A stretch of 64,000 bases of DNA from Hofstenia miamia. Taxonomy: Eukaryota > Xenacoelomorpha > Acoela > Hofsteniidae. Under the pieces are notes generated by a model. The model was not told the DNA's origin, did not search any database, and saw only the letters and a program-made list of their open reading frames with translations. Shown here piece by piece: positions 45,739 through 57,111 of the stretch. The DNA lies in assembly GCA_900660155.1 (NCBI GenBank), contig CABFPE010000201.1, positions 210,663 to 274,662 on the forward strand. Direction: 5' to 3'. Position 1 is the stretch's first letter, and each line of letters begins with the position of its first letter. Position numbers and translations under genes: made by a program.

Positions 45739-46144
45739 GTGTTCCCACTATGGACTTTTATCATCTGTCAAGAAATCGGTGATAAAAGTCGATAGTCTGA
45801 ACGGTACTAAAACTAGTCGAATATCTACTTGAAACTAATTGCTTACTTCTCAAGTAGGAAACAGACTTCCAAAACGTAAATTATTATCGTTGAAATATTT
45901 CAACTTCAAAATATGTAAACATTGTTTACATTCCAAGACAAACCAATCCATAAACAGATGTTGTTGTTGTCTTACTGTCAATCAAAAGATGATAATTTAT
46001 CATCTGATAAAAAATCGATAGTCTGAATGCTCTTGCAACTCCGCTTTTTCTGATAAAAAATCGGATGATAAAAAATCGCCAATGTGAACGAAAATAATTG
46101 CGTTTTCGATTAAAATCTGCTGATAAAAGTCGATAGTGGGAACA
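45739..46144. mobile_element. MITE with GTGTTCCCACTATxGACTTT ends
   Basis: Inverted termini of about 24 bases with one mismatch (GTGTTCCCACTATGGACTTT and GTGTTCCCACTATCGACTTT, each continuing TATC). The interior repeats GATAAAA-x-TCGATAGTCTGAA units three to four times. 406 bp, non-coding. The target duplication is not clear, so the superfamily is open. Confidence 0.75.
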
Positions 46145-46158
46145 CTATATATATATTT

Positions 46159-46701
46159 CGGGCGCTATGTACAAAACCTAACATTTATATATTGCATTAA
46201 GTCCAAAAATATATAATGAAATTTTATTTCCAAATTTGAGAAAATTTTTCATCAAAATTTCGAGCAAGTTTTACTTTATGCTTCAAATAAATTTTTACTA
46301 ACCCATAAATATGGTTTAAAGCATTCATCAGTCATTCTTTATAATAAAAATTTTTAAAAAATTTTGAGCCCCCAGATCAGCAATTTTGGGTTGAAGCCAC
46401 TGACTTATATGAGAAATTGTTAGGTTTCCTAAAAACTCCACTTGAAATTTTAATTATCCAATTTATATTACATGCAAATTGTGCAAAAAGGCGTAGCACC
46501 ATACTCCATGTTTACGCAATGCCCTCAAAAATATTTTGTCAAAGGGTTTTCATCAAATTGTCCGAAATTTGGAACATTGACTATTGAACCTCTAGTGAGT
46601 AATCTCAACGAATTTCAGCTTTATCTGATGTTTAGAAGGGCCCTAACTTGAATCGGGAGCTGTGTACTATGGGATTTCATACCCATAGTACACAGCGCCC
46701 G
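46159..46701. mobile_element. MITE with CGGGCGCTRTGTAC ends in a TA tract
   Basis: Left end CGGGCGCTATGTAC at 46159, right end CGGGCGCTGTGTAC reversed at 46688-46701, each next to (TA)n. At the right end a strong hairpin (stem CTGTGTACTATGGG at 46660-46673 pairing with 46682-46695) brings a second inverted copy of the terminus. It lies only 14 bases after the previous MITE. Confidence 0.6.
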
Positions 46702-46721
46702 ATATATATATATATATATCT

Positions 46722-47257
46722 TCACGTAAGTGAAGAGGTTTCCTCAGCAGTAAAAGACATTAAGAAATATTCGGAAATTGCAAAAAACACTACAAGGTTA
46801 GAAACCCAGTACTTGAGCAAAACCATGGTTCAGAAATCCATATACGAGGTATTTCAGAGAGTGAAAAACAACGAATTGGAGAGACAACATACGATGAAAA
46901 GACAAATGTGTGCCGGTTGCTAGACAGCTTGGATGTCAATTTTCATGAAGACCACTTGTCTGATATATATATAGATTAGGTAAATATAATAAAAACAAAA
47001 CACGGGAATTGTTAGTTAGACCCCGGGAGCCTATATTAGCAAAGAATGTACTAAAAAATGTTTCGAATCTTAAAAATTCTAATCCTTTTAAATTTAAAGC
47101 ATATCTTTCAAAGGGACTTAAACAAGAAAATGAGACTTTAAGGAAAAGGAGAGCATTAATTCAATATCTTAAAGTTGAAGCTGCTAACCTAAAGGTTATG
47201 AATATGAATCTTTATCATAGAGAAGGCGAAAAATGGATTCAGGTGGAAAGTGATTGA
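46722..47257 (+). pseudogene. LINE ORF1-like protein, broken
   Basis: Two open pieces: EEVSSAVKDIKKYSEIAKNT...VFQRVKNNELERQ (helical, coiled-coil-like) and RELLVRPREPILAKNVLKNV, then LSKGLKQENETLRKRRALIQ. The second resembles the C-terminal half of LINE ORF1 proteins (RPLxVxF...ILxNxxxLK...DLTxxQRExxxxLR). Stops and a frameshift near 46920-47000 separate them. Confidence 0.5.
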
Positions 47258-47279
47258 TTTGCGACTGAGCAAAAGAGTT

Positions 47280-47960
47280 TACTTCCCTTAATTTCCTCAA
47301 GTAATATAAAAGGTTTACTATCAAAGTTTTCTGAAACTGAATTTATGATTAACTTCATTGGGTATAATGCAGTTCTGTTACAGGAAACAAAATTAACGGC
47401 TCATATTTTAAATTTGGAAAATTATTACATGTTCAGGAATTGTAGAAATACTCAAGATATCCCAAATAAATCGGGAGGGGGAGGTTTAATAATCTACATA
47501 GAAAAGAAATGGGCCGGAAATCGGCCAAAAAATTTTATAGAAATATATGAAAAGGATGTGGAACATTGAGCTGTTGTTTGTAGACCTGCCTCCACTCCAG
47601 GTGGATTTTCTGTTGTTATTCTTGTAAACATACACATGCCACCGGATCGTAATAAAAAGATATCACAACCAATCCTCGTGAATTCAGATAATATGTGTAT
47701 TTCAAAATATCCACGTGCGCTTATATATGTGATCAGAGATGCAAATCAGAAAAGTCTTGAATGTTTGCAATGTTTTAATAATCAAAGACCTTGTAAACAA
47801 ATATACGTTTCTACCCTCTTTATCACAACTTGATGTTGATTATGTCATAAAGGCTGATTATTACGATATGTTATATGATACACCTTTTGGAAATATAAAT
47901 ATAATGCATCACCTAAGCCTAATATTAACTCCAAAAATTGACTGTAGTAATAAAGTACCA
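47280..47960 (+). pseudogene. LINE APE endonuclease domain, broken
   Basis: INFIGYNAVLLQETKL has the catalytic ET motif of APE endonucleases, followed by SGGGGLIIYIEKKW. After an in-frame stop the frame shifts to give MPPDRNKKI and ISKYPRALIYVIRDANQKS, corresponding to the YxPP and GDxNA boxes (catalytic GD altered to RD). DYYDMLYDTPFG near 47860 ends the domain. Inactive. Confidence 0.7.
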
Positions 47961-48113
47961 AATAAGATAAAATAATGTCGTGGCTGAATAAAACTAATTC
48001 TGATGATATATTGAGAGAGGAAATTATTGCTAACTTAACTTTGTTAGAGCTACAAAAGGAAGCGGAAAGGAGAACAAAACCAACTAATAAATTTAAATGA
48101 AAATGAAGCAAAA

Positions 48114-49605
48114 ATGTTCAATGAGTTTTTCAGGAGATTCAATAAAGATAACTATAAGGATGAACGTCTTGGATCCTGCAGGATATCCCATGACATTCCA
48201 AATGTTTCTGAAGAGAGAGTTCAACATCTGTTTGGAAAAATTAAAGTCGACACATCGCCGGGTTTGTCAAAGATCCCTTTTTGGTCTTATAAGCATCATT
48301 CTGTGCTAATGGGGAAAATTTATGCTAAAGACTTCAATAGGTGTTTTAGCAAAATGACGTGCCCTGAAAAATGGAAATCAGCAATCGTCACACCTGAGCC
48401 AAAAACGAAGATCACGGAGCCCATTGCAGTAAAAAATTTAGAGAAATTTCGTCCAATCCCTGTTACGCCAATTTTTGCACGAATTTTAGACAGATGTGTT
48501 TCGGACGTATACATTGCGAATATGCAGAATACTTTGGATGATTATCAATTTGTATATAAATCTAAGAGAGGTGCAATCGATGCATTACTACACACAATGA
48601 ATTAAACATATAAAACACTAAATTCTAGACAAACATCTTTAGTAAGAGTTACCTTTTTTTACTATAGCAGTGCCTTCAACACTATATTGCAGAATATGCT
48701 AGGATAAGATCATATATGGATAATTTGACTCAACAAATACGCTACAATAAAACCGAATAAACTGAGAAAATTAAAATTGTGTAGGGGCACCACAGGGAGG
48801 TCCACTTTCTGGTACATTGTCTACTGATGAAACAAACATGATATTAAATGAAAACTTGCGAATAAATCGTAAGTGCAACATCTCAAATATTCGGATGACA
48901 TGTGGATTATCGCGAATATTCAAGGCAATACAGCATTAAATGATTTCCATTTGTATTAAGAAAGTATAAGACTATTAATTCACAAATCTGAAAATGAATT
49001 TGTCGAAAGCCGTTTGAACTTGTATTGCACATCATAATATTCGCGAGGGTACGTTGAATGAAGTCAAAAACTTTGTAGTAAGTTTTGATAATGGAAGTGA
49101 AATTCAAAAGTTTGATACTTATAAATATTTACGCTTGCATATTGATAAAAGGCTGAACTGGAACACACAAGTTCAAAGCATTCTGAAGAAAGTTAATACT
49201 AAAATTAAGTGATTATCCTTCTTTCTTTCTCATTTAAGTGTAGAAAAACAAAAATATGTTTTCGAAACATATATATGTCCAATTTAATTATATGCATCAG
49301 AAGTATTGGTACCAGCTATTTCCAAAAGTCAACAAAAGCTGCTTAGAAAACCTTTACAGCTACTTGGAAAAACTACAAAAATGGATAAAACCAAATAAAC
49401 ACAAATTTCAGGAAAATGTTTGATGCAATCACTTATAAAATTTTAGATGACAACAGTCATCCGTTACATAATGATTTTCAATTTTCAAGGATGCAAACTC
49501 GAAAAAAATTAATTACGCACACGTACAATGCTATAATTTTCAAAAGATCTATTCCTTTTTACATTGCAAAGTGTTGTAATGTACAGAAATTAAAACGACA
49601 TATTG
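48114..49605 (+). pseudogene. LINE reverse transcriptase domain, broken
   Basis: The first open piece (48114-48605) has DTSPGLSKIPFWSYKHHSV, CPEKWKSAIVTPEPK and FRPIPVTPIFARILDR, the fingers/palm entry blocks of LINE RTs. Then, in other frames, YSSAFNTI (the D of the DxxxAFD box lost) and a GAPQGGPLSGT block near 48785-48820 can be read. The tail frame 49416-49605 (SRMQTRKKLITHTYN) is the C-terminal domain. Many stops; not active. Confidence 0.75.
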
Positions 49606-49607
49606 TA

Positions 49608-49640
<33 letters not shown>

Positions 49641-49646
<6 letters not shown>

Positions 49647-50267
49647 AAACAAATATATGCAAGAATGGAAAAGGGCCTATTCATTGATTTGAACATTCAA
49701 TTCACATGTTTGAAAAGTGGAACATTCTAGATTCTAATACAGACGAACAAAATTGATATTTTGAGGCCGGGATGATATTCAATTCCTTGCTACATGCTGT
49801 AATATAGTTGATAAACGATTCATTTTGCTTAGCTATACTAGCAGAGGACTAAGAAATTAACTGTCTCAAAAATAAGTAAGAGAATTTTTTAAGTTGCACT
49901 CGTTTGCCTTGATATGAATATTCACGAGGCTTTTCACGATTTATAATTACTAGCAGAAGTACCCGGCGTTGCCAGATTGCAAGTCCCTAACAGATACCAT
50001 AAAATTCGGGTTAAATTAGATTACCAAAATTAGCGCTGTCGCATATTTATATCAAAGCACTATTTTGTTGGGGTTCGACCAATCAGCGCCAAGCGCTCAT
50101 CAATATTCGCACTATTTTGTAGTTCATCAGCCAAATTTGAGTACTTCCGGTTTTTGGGTATTATTTTTCCATGTATAATTATAGTTTTGGTATTATATAT
50201 AATATATATATTATAATAATTCATTTTTCTTTCTCTTTTAGTTTTCATAGATTTGTGATCCCAGTTT
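49641..50267. other. Spacer with a dispersed-repeat fragment at 49955-50000
   Basis: The phrase CAGAAGTACCCGGCGTTGCC at about 49957 is one I recognise as a widespread repeat terminus in invertebrate genomes, but I cannot name the family. A palindromic AT tract lies near 50195-50215. Confidence 0.35.
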
Positions 50268-51600
50268 AAAATGAGCAAATCAAGCAAGATCAAGGTTCGT
50301 CACAGTATTCAGTGGAATTTTTGAAGTTTTGGTTTATTCCTCCCACAGAGCATGATAAATGCGTCGCCATTTTGCTCATTGTGTCATCAAACGTTGAGCA
50401 ATGAGTCAATGAAGGCTGGAAGCCCACTTAAGGGTAAAGCCTCCTAATAACTCCAATTCAGATTTGGATTATTTTAGTTCATTGAAACAAAAGTTTAATA
50501 GTCGATCAAAAATTACAAAGCTATTTGCTGCACAAAATAGATCCCACAATCGTACCCTTGAAGCCAGCTACGAATCTCTCTGCTTATAGCAAAGCATGGA
50601 AAGAATCACAGTATTGGCGAGGAACTGATTAAACCAGCTATCTCAGTATTTATGAAAACTGTGCTACAAAATGATGATAAGGATTTCACTGCTATGTCAC
50701 TCAGTAATAATACTGTCTCCAACAGAATAGATGACATGGCAAAAATGTTGAAGAACAGTTTATTGCGACATTGAAATCACGGAGCTTCTGCCTGTTATTG
50801 ACATATGTGAGGTATATTGACCATGGGGAGGTTCAAGAAGAGATCCTGTTCTGCGAATCATTCGAAGCAACCCTAACTTCAGTTGACATCTACAGCAAAC
50901 TCAAAAATTATTTGGATTCAAACAAAATACTAATACAAAACATTTTGTCATGTGCAGCAGACGATGCACCTGCTATGATGGGCAAGAAAAAGGGATGTTT
51001 GCAATTGTTGAAGATTGAAAATCCAAACATGTTGACTGCGCATTGAGTCATACACCCTGAAAACTTGGTTGCCAAAAAACTTTCCCTCTGTGCTTAACGA
51101 GATTCAGCAATCTGTGATCAAGTGTGTCAATAGCATTAAAGCAAATGCCAAATGTGAACGTCTCTTTAGGCAGTTCTGCGTGGATAAAAGTGCAGAGCAT
51201 GCCCGAATATTATTTCATACAGAAATAAGATGGCTTTCAAAGGTAAACTGCTTAAAGAGATCCACGGAATTGTTTGATGAGCTTAACGATATTGTGAGTG
51301 ACAAAATTGAACTTAAATTCCTATCAACAAGAAATGGGAGAGCATATGTCAGTTATTTGGCAGACATCTTCGAGAAACTAGGCAATTTGAATAAGCAATT
51401 CCAAGTTGCATATATAACTCTTGTTGATTCAAAAACAAAGGTTTTTGGATTCATTACAGTCCTCTAATTATGCCAAAAAAATGTTTTTGAAATTAATTTG
51501 AGTCAATTGTTGACCATTTGAAAATGTTGACAAAGAATTTCAATGACAGATTTGGTGATTTTAAGGCGTTGAATCAGGCCCGTAGCCAACATAATCACCT
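50268..51600 (+). pseudogene. hAT-family transposase, ZBED5-like, decayed
   Basis: Broken frames together follow the ZBED5/FAM200-type hAT proteins. A BED-finger remnant CSLCHQTLSN comes at 50375, then LLIAKHGKNHSIGEELIKPA and MSLSNNTVSNRIDDMAKN (50595-50750). Next are DDAPAMMGKKKGCLQLLK (the first part of the RNase H-like core), AEHARILFHTEIRWLSKVNC and LFDELNDIVSDK. The core of the protein is open over 51069-51467. Stops and frameshifts lie at about 50310, 50450-50560 and 51045. The C-terminal dimerisation region was not found. Confidence 0.75.
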
Positions 51601-52770
51601 AAAGGGGTCGATGCGCTTTTAGGAGGTGTTATTGTGAAATTCGACTTTCTTTATGATGCAAAATAAAGTCTGTACACATTTTATTTTTGTTGCATCCATG
51701 GGCGTACGCAAATTTTCTGACTTGTGAGGTCATCTAGTGTAGTGATCAAGTAAATGATAAAGTAATGAACTGAAAAACTTCAAGAGTTTGCTTCTGACTT
51801 TTTACAAAAATTTCATTGAAGAAACTTCTTGAAGACGGAGACATTGATTACCCAAATGAGGCAACAGTCAGGAGGGATGTAAACGCAATTTTATCCGTAA
51901 ATCTCAGGTACATTTAAGAAGAGGTTAGAAAATCAGGATGTTTGAGTTATGTGTTATGAAATATCTCTAAATATTCATGTTTCTTACGTGTTCTCATATA
52001 AGGCCTACTGCATGTGAGCCTTGGCTAGTGTTGTGCGGAATTATTGAGAAGGTGAATTCTGCTGTGGTTAGCAAAAAGGTTGATGATATAAACTTCACTT
52101 TTCATATGAGAGAGTTTTCATTTTGCATGGGATGGCCATACATGATTAAGAATGGATCAATCTTAAAAACACTATATCCAAACTAACACACCACAAAGTT
52201 CAATTAATTTATATGTTGAAAACATAATTGCAACACTGAAGAGTGAATGTCTCGTAATGAATTTATTGAAAATGGGCAGTCAATCCCATCTCCTCTCAAT
52301 ATATTCTGATGGAAAATTGGTTGGAAGAAGATGCAATGTACTACTAAAGGATGTCAAGGACATTGCATTGAAGTATGAGAAACCCTTCTTTTGTGAATCA
52401 ACTACTTGATGGTTGGATATGAATTTTTAACCATTTTGATACCCAAGCTATGCTTTAGCTGGATGCGTTTGAACTCACTTAGTATATTCAAGAAGGTGAT
52501 CACAAGAGACAGAAACTTTCAGCAGAAAACATGGAAGCTTACATTTGTGCATGGTGTAATTGTGGCGTTTTCAATAAAGCATTTCACACAAATCTAGCAT
52601 TATTTATGCACTTAAACTGTAGATTTTGCAATATATTGCTTACATTTGTAAACTGTAGAAATCAGAATAATTGGATGAAATAATGTGCATTTTACGAAAT
52701 AATGGTATTTTTAGGTTTCCCTATATATTATACTTGAGCAAAGTTAGTTCAATAAGAAATAATTGTACAA
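51601..52770. other. Unassigned stretch after the hAT pseudogene
   Basis: Short frames at 51977-52186 and 52406-52597 have no family I recognise. They may be further decayed transposon DNA. Confidence 0.35.
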
Positions 52771-53591
52771 GGGTTAGTCAATAGTAAATTTCAAATTTTT
52801 CCAATTTCGTAAAATCATAATATATTTACACAAAAGTGATACAAATAGAAAATATATGCATTTATGACTCAAAGCAACCTCAATCACCTGCAACACAATT
52901 CTCCCAGAGATATGGGAGGCTCATAATTGCCTGCTCTGAGTCAGCCTTGTTCACCTGGTCTATAGAGCCTTCCATGCAGCATTGATATCTTCCTCAGATC
53001 GAAAGGATTGTCCACGAAGTGGTTCTTTGATTACAGAAAACAGGAAAAAGTCGCAAGGACTCTTTTCAGGGGAGTAAGGTGGATGACTAAGCACCTGCCA
53101 CTCTGAATGAGAAAGCATCTGTACAACACACCTCTTGAAATGAGGAATCGCGTTGTCATGAAGGAGAATGACGCCTTCCTCAAGAAGATTTTGACGTCTT
53201 CTTACTGCAAGTTGCACTTCCTCTTAAAATCTGCGATCATCATAACCCAAAGCCCGAATCGTTTCAGTTTTTTCATCTGTGCTCACTGCAACAGAACACT
53301 CTTTTCTTCCTTCTTTAAGCTCATGCACACACTTTCTTACTGTCTGGATATGGAGAGAATCTTCCTCTCCTATGAACTTGACCAACTGAGCATGAATGTC
53401 CATTGGAGGAGTTTGTAATTTATTAAGAAATTTGATAGTGACACGGATGTAGTTTCTTGAAAATTCAGAGATGGACATGATTAATAAACTAGTTAAATAC
53501 AATCGAGCAGAGAATTTATAGTGAGAGTCGCACCGTGTGAACATTTACATTAGTATTTGTGAAATAGAGAAACATATTTATTGACTGACCT
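52771..53591 (-). mobile_element. Mariner element, internally deleted
   Basis: Matching ends AGGGTTAGTCAATA (52771) and, on the other strand, AAGGTCAGTCAATA (near 53592) enclose a - strand mariner transposase remnant. About 820 bp, shorter than the 1.3 kb usual for autonomous mariners. Confidence 0.65.
52960..53440 (-). pseudogene. Mariner transposase (DD34D type), deleted and with a stop
   Basis: The N-terminal helix-turn-helix part (QLVKFIGEEDSLHIQTVRKC) is joined by deletion to the C-terminal catalytic part. That part has VILLHDNAIPH (second catalytic Asp) and HPPYSPEKSPCDFFLF (third catalytic Asp), then RGQSFRSEEDINAAW. Both lie in one frame, separated by a single TAA at about 53224. The first catalytic Asp region is missing, so it cannot be active. 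Confidence 0.85.
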
Positions 53592-53777
53592 TCATATTTT
53601 TTTTTCAAGGTTTCGCTTAACTAAAAAAACGGAGATAGAAAATTTTATTTTTTTTTAAACGTACTGCAACATTTTATTCAGTTTTGTTGAACGCATTGAA
53701 AAGCTCACCAGAAAATTCGTGGCAATTTCATTTTTAGAAAAATGTTGAGATTTTCGAACACCCTTATATATATATAT

Positions 53778-54007
53778 GGGGTGTCCGTAAAGTCTGGACA
53801 TTGAAAATTAACTATTTTTCAATGTAGGCTTTAAAATTATTCATATTTTTTGCATCCATGCTTCAAGAGAGATTTAAACTTATAGTTCTCGGTGGCTATA
53901 GAGGCTTAATTTAAAAGTTTAATGTAATTTATCTGGAAAGAAGTTCACTTATTTAGATAGTGGCGAAATTATGAAATTTTATTGTGTCCACACTTTGTGG
54001 ACACCCT
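53778..54007. mobile_element. Mariner-type MITE between TA tracts
   Basis: Ends GGGGTGTCCGTAAAGTCTGG and, reversed, AGGGTGTCCACAAAGTGTGG; (TA)n lies on both sides (TA target). 230 bp, non-coding. The ends differ from those of the neighbouring deleted mariner, so it belongs to another family. Confidence 0.8.
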
Positions 54008-54025
54008 ATATATATATATATATAA

Positions 54026-55519
54026 TTGTATTTACATATTAGGGCCTAATATAATATAAAATATATTTAAATTCCAATATGCTGTCCAATATCTACCGAT
54101 TTTTTCATTGTTTTCGTAGGATTAAAAGAAATTACAAATAAAAGACGAAGGCATATATAAAGCAAGCTAGGCTTGCTAAAAGTAATGGCATGCAAGCCAA
54201 ACAGCAGCAAAATGTTTTTGCATACCAAGATTGAATTTGAAAAATTAAGTCAAAAGTCGCAGAAACGATGTAGGTGGCATAATTATTCTTGTCAAAACAA
54301 AGTTTGGTGCACACACTTTTCTGCCAAATGCATACGTTGGAAAATTCTAAGCAAATTCACTGACGCCGATCCTTGCAACTTCTAATTTGTGAAAATTTTG
54401 AATAAATGTTGGTCGGTATCTAATGATTGGTTTTAAGTTTATCGTTTCAAAAGTGACACAACCAACTGTCTTTGGGAGTTCCTGAAGGCCTTTGGAAAGC
54501 CCATTTAGTAGGTCGAAGATATATCACTAGCACATATAAAAACATAAGTAGGGAGACCCTCTTATAGCATGCCATGGATTTTTAAAACTTACAGCCTCTG
54601 TTCAAAAAAATCGTAATTTGTTAGGTTTTCGATTTTTCTGTAAAAAGCTTTTTATAAAACTGTTTTCTGTATAACGCCATCTAGTGTAAAAATGATTCTT
54701 CAACTTTTGAGTGAGTTTCAATTTCATGACTGTAGAAATTATTCGGGCTTTTTTGCTAAAACGTTTATTAGACAAGTTGATGACATAAAATCCAAATAAT
54801 GAATGCAAGAATTCGTAGTATGATTATAACTTGTAATATCATTTGAATATTTCTTTAATAAAAATTGATCTAATACTTCAATTGAAACCTATTATTTATC
54901 GAGAATAGTGATGACAGTCTACTTAAATTTGAAACCTTTCATAAAGAAATTTTAGTTTTTAGTCTAGTCATGTAAAATATGATAAACGTAAATATGTTTT
55001 TGTATACAAATATTCCTTCAAATAATTAAAACCGCATTTCAATATATTATATAATCAAGAACTTGAATTTGTAAAAGTTTTAAAGTACATATATTTAATT
55101 CTAAGGCTTTTAATTGAAGCTAGCTATCATTAATAAAAGTTTATTGGAATGCAAATGCATTGAGAAGTGAAATAGTTTCATTATTCTCCAATTAAATTGT
55201 TATAGAAACAATTTGGAAACAACGAAATATGTTTTGTAAAATAAGGACAGTCTAGGAAGTGACTAGCATTGGACATCAATTTGAAATTGATTTTTAAAAC
55301 GTCAAGAATTTACGATTGGATTACTTTATTTACTTTGGAAACCATGTAATAAGAGATAAGGCAAAATTAGATTTAATCATTTTGACTCCAGGCATTTCCC
55401 AATATTTTCAGATTTATATAAAAAACCAATAAATGCGCTAAAACAATTATAGTTAATGTACGCGTGTAACCAATCCTATGTATTAGAATCGTATTTGAGA
55501 AAATTTGTTTTAGATTTGT
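54026..55519. other. Unassigned AT-rich spacer
   Basis: No gene or clear repeat. Confidence 0.4.
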
Positions 55520-55735
55520 TAATTATCTCCACCAAGGAGGTTATGTTTTTGGTAGCGTTTGTTTGTTTGTTTGTCTGTTAGCAACTTTACGCAAAAAGTA
55601 TTAGATGGATTGACCTCAACTTTTTACCAGAGGTGCATCTCCGCTTAAGGAGAAATCCATTAAATTTTGGTGCTGATCCGGGGGACATAAGTTGAATGGC
55701 GGAGATCCGCGCTCCCCTAGTGCTTTTCTAGTTTG
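55520..55735 (+). repeat. Widespread CACCAAGGAGGTTATG repeat
   Basis: Begins ATCTCCACCAAGGAGGTTAT, has a GTTTGTTTGTTTGT run, ACGCAAAAAGTATTAGATGG, then CCATTAAATTTTGGTGCTGA, and ends GTGCTTTTCTAGTT. I recognise this as a short dispersed repeat seen in many marine animals and other metazoans, but cannot assign a family name. Confidence 0.55.
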
Positions 55736-56797
55736 CTTTTGCAATAATTTTATTAAGAACTAATGACATCTATCTTCAGTGGAATATAATGAAAATATCA
55801 TTTAAAGAAGAAACATGTGATATCTAAGCAGATTTCTAAATTTTATCACAGGAAAAGTGTTTGTGCTTGGGCTTCATTGGATATACAATTCAATTGAATA
55901 TCCCCCATTTCCTAAACTGAGACAAAGTTTAAAGTCATTCATTTGTAAGCAACTTAGATTGCATAAGATTATAACATTACCACACATCCCTATTGAAGAT
56001 ATCAATTTCTCCTGGTGTCTAAAAGTTTTCAATTCAGGTGAGATTTCTCAAATTTACTGTACTTCGTTGTAATTCTTCACATGGCGCCCGCAGAAGGTGA
56101 GATTAAGATTCCCACTTTAATAATTTCGAATGACTAATATCACCAATCTATTAACCTACTTCTTTCGTAAGATAATGCAACTGGGCTAATTTAAATGATA
56201 GCTGCATATTTTGTGGTAAATTTAGAAAAACTGGAGGCTTTGCTGTCAAAACGTCAGAAGTATTTAGTAAAAAGTGATTAAACGCGTCGGTCCAGGAGAA
56301 ATCTTGAAATAATTAAATGAAAATTGAGCGCTCGTCACAACTGTAATGACAGTCAGAAATTTACCGTTATATTTCAAGCAATTTAATAGCGAAACATGCA
56401 TGAGTGATAAAGTTGACTTGCTAGCTAGAAGTTAGCATGCTTATCACTGTAAAAATTGAAAGCCAGAACCAAAAATATAGAAAAATATCAAATTTGTACA
56501 AAAATATTCTCTTTCACATGTTGGCAATCGATCTAAAAGTTCAAATTTTAATTAAAACGTTCAATGTGAAGCTTTAAGTAAATTAATGACTTTTATGTTT
56601 GAAAGCCAATGCATTTCCGAATGATAAAACTTTGTGAAGTATCCTTGCAGCATTTTAAAGCAATTAGAATCTTTCTATTGACGTAATACAGTTTGATATG
56701 CTTAAAATTATAGTATTTTAAAAATCTTTCTTATTCTCAAACAATTTGTGAATTCTATGGATATTTATTTCAAAAAGTGATGGCACTAATTGAAGGT
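55736..56797. other. Unassigned AT-rich spacer
   Basis: No gene or clear repeat. Confidence 0.4.
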
Positions 56798-56805
56798 ACA
56801 CATAT

Positions 56806-57103
56806 CAGACTTGTCAACGAGCCGAACCGAGCTTGATCAGAGCATTGGATATACAACGAGCCCAAAACGAGCCGTTTTTAGGCAAACCAAATTTATATTG
56901 CTGCTTGTTAATTTGATTATGCAGATTTTTCTTATTTTTTCATTCAATGTTCCTTATTTATCATCGTATTTTAGAAATGTTTATTAAATAATAGGAAAAG
57001 CCATTGAAAAAATTCTGATAGCACAATATTTTTAAAAAAAATTGAAAGATTTTCTGTGGCGAGCCGAGCCGAGCTTAGAAATTACGGCTCGTTGACAAGT
57101 CTG
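56806..57103. mobile_element. GGCTC-rich hAT MITE, copy 2 (inverted)
   Basis: Termini CAGACTTGTCAACGAGCCG, perfect 8-bp duplications ACACATAT at 56798-56805 and 57104-57111. The interior matches copy 1 (18229-18573) in reverse orientation, including the AAATAAGAAAAATCTGC segment. The GGCTC array is shorter than in copy 1. Confidence 0.9.
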
Positions 57104-57111
57104 ACACATAT

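Larger units (their letters stand above)
46722..49607 (+). mobile_element. Decayed full-length-type LINE (ORF1-like, endonuclease, RT)
   Basis: In order along the + strand: a coiled-coil/ORF1-like part (46722-47257), an APE-type endonuclease part (47280-47960) and an RT part (48114-49605). All are broken by stops and frameshifts. The 3' end runs into a (TA)n tract at 49608-49640. The domain order and endonuclease type fit the Jockey/CR1 group of non-LTR retrotransposons. Confidence 0.75.
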
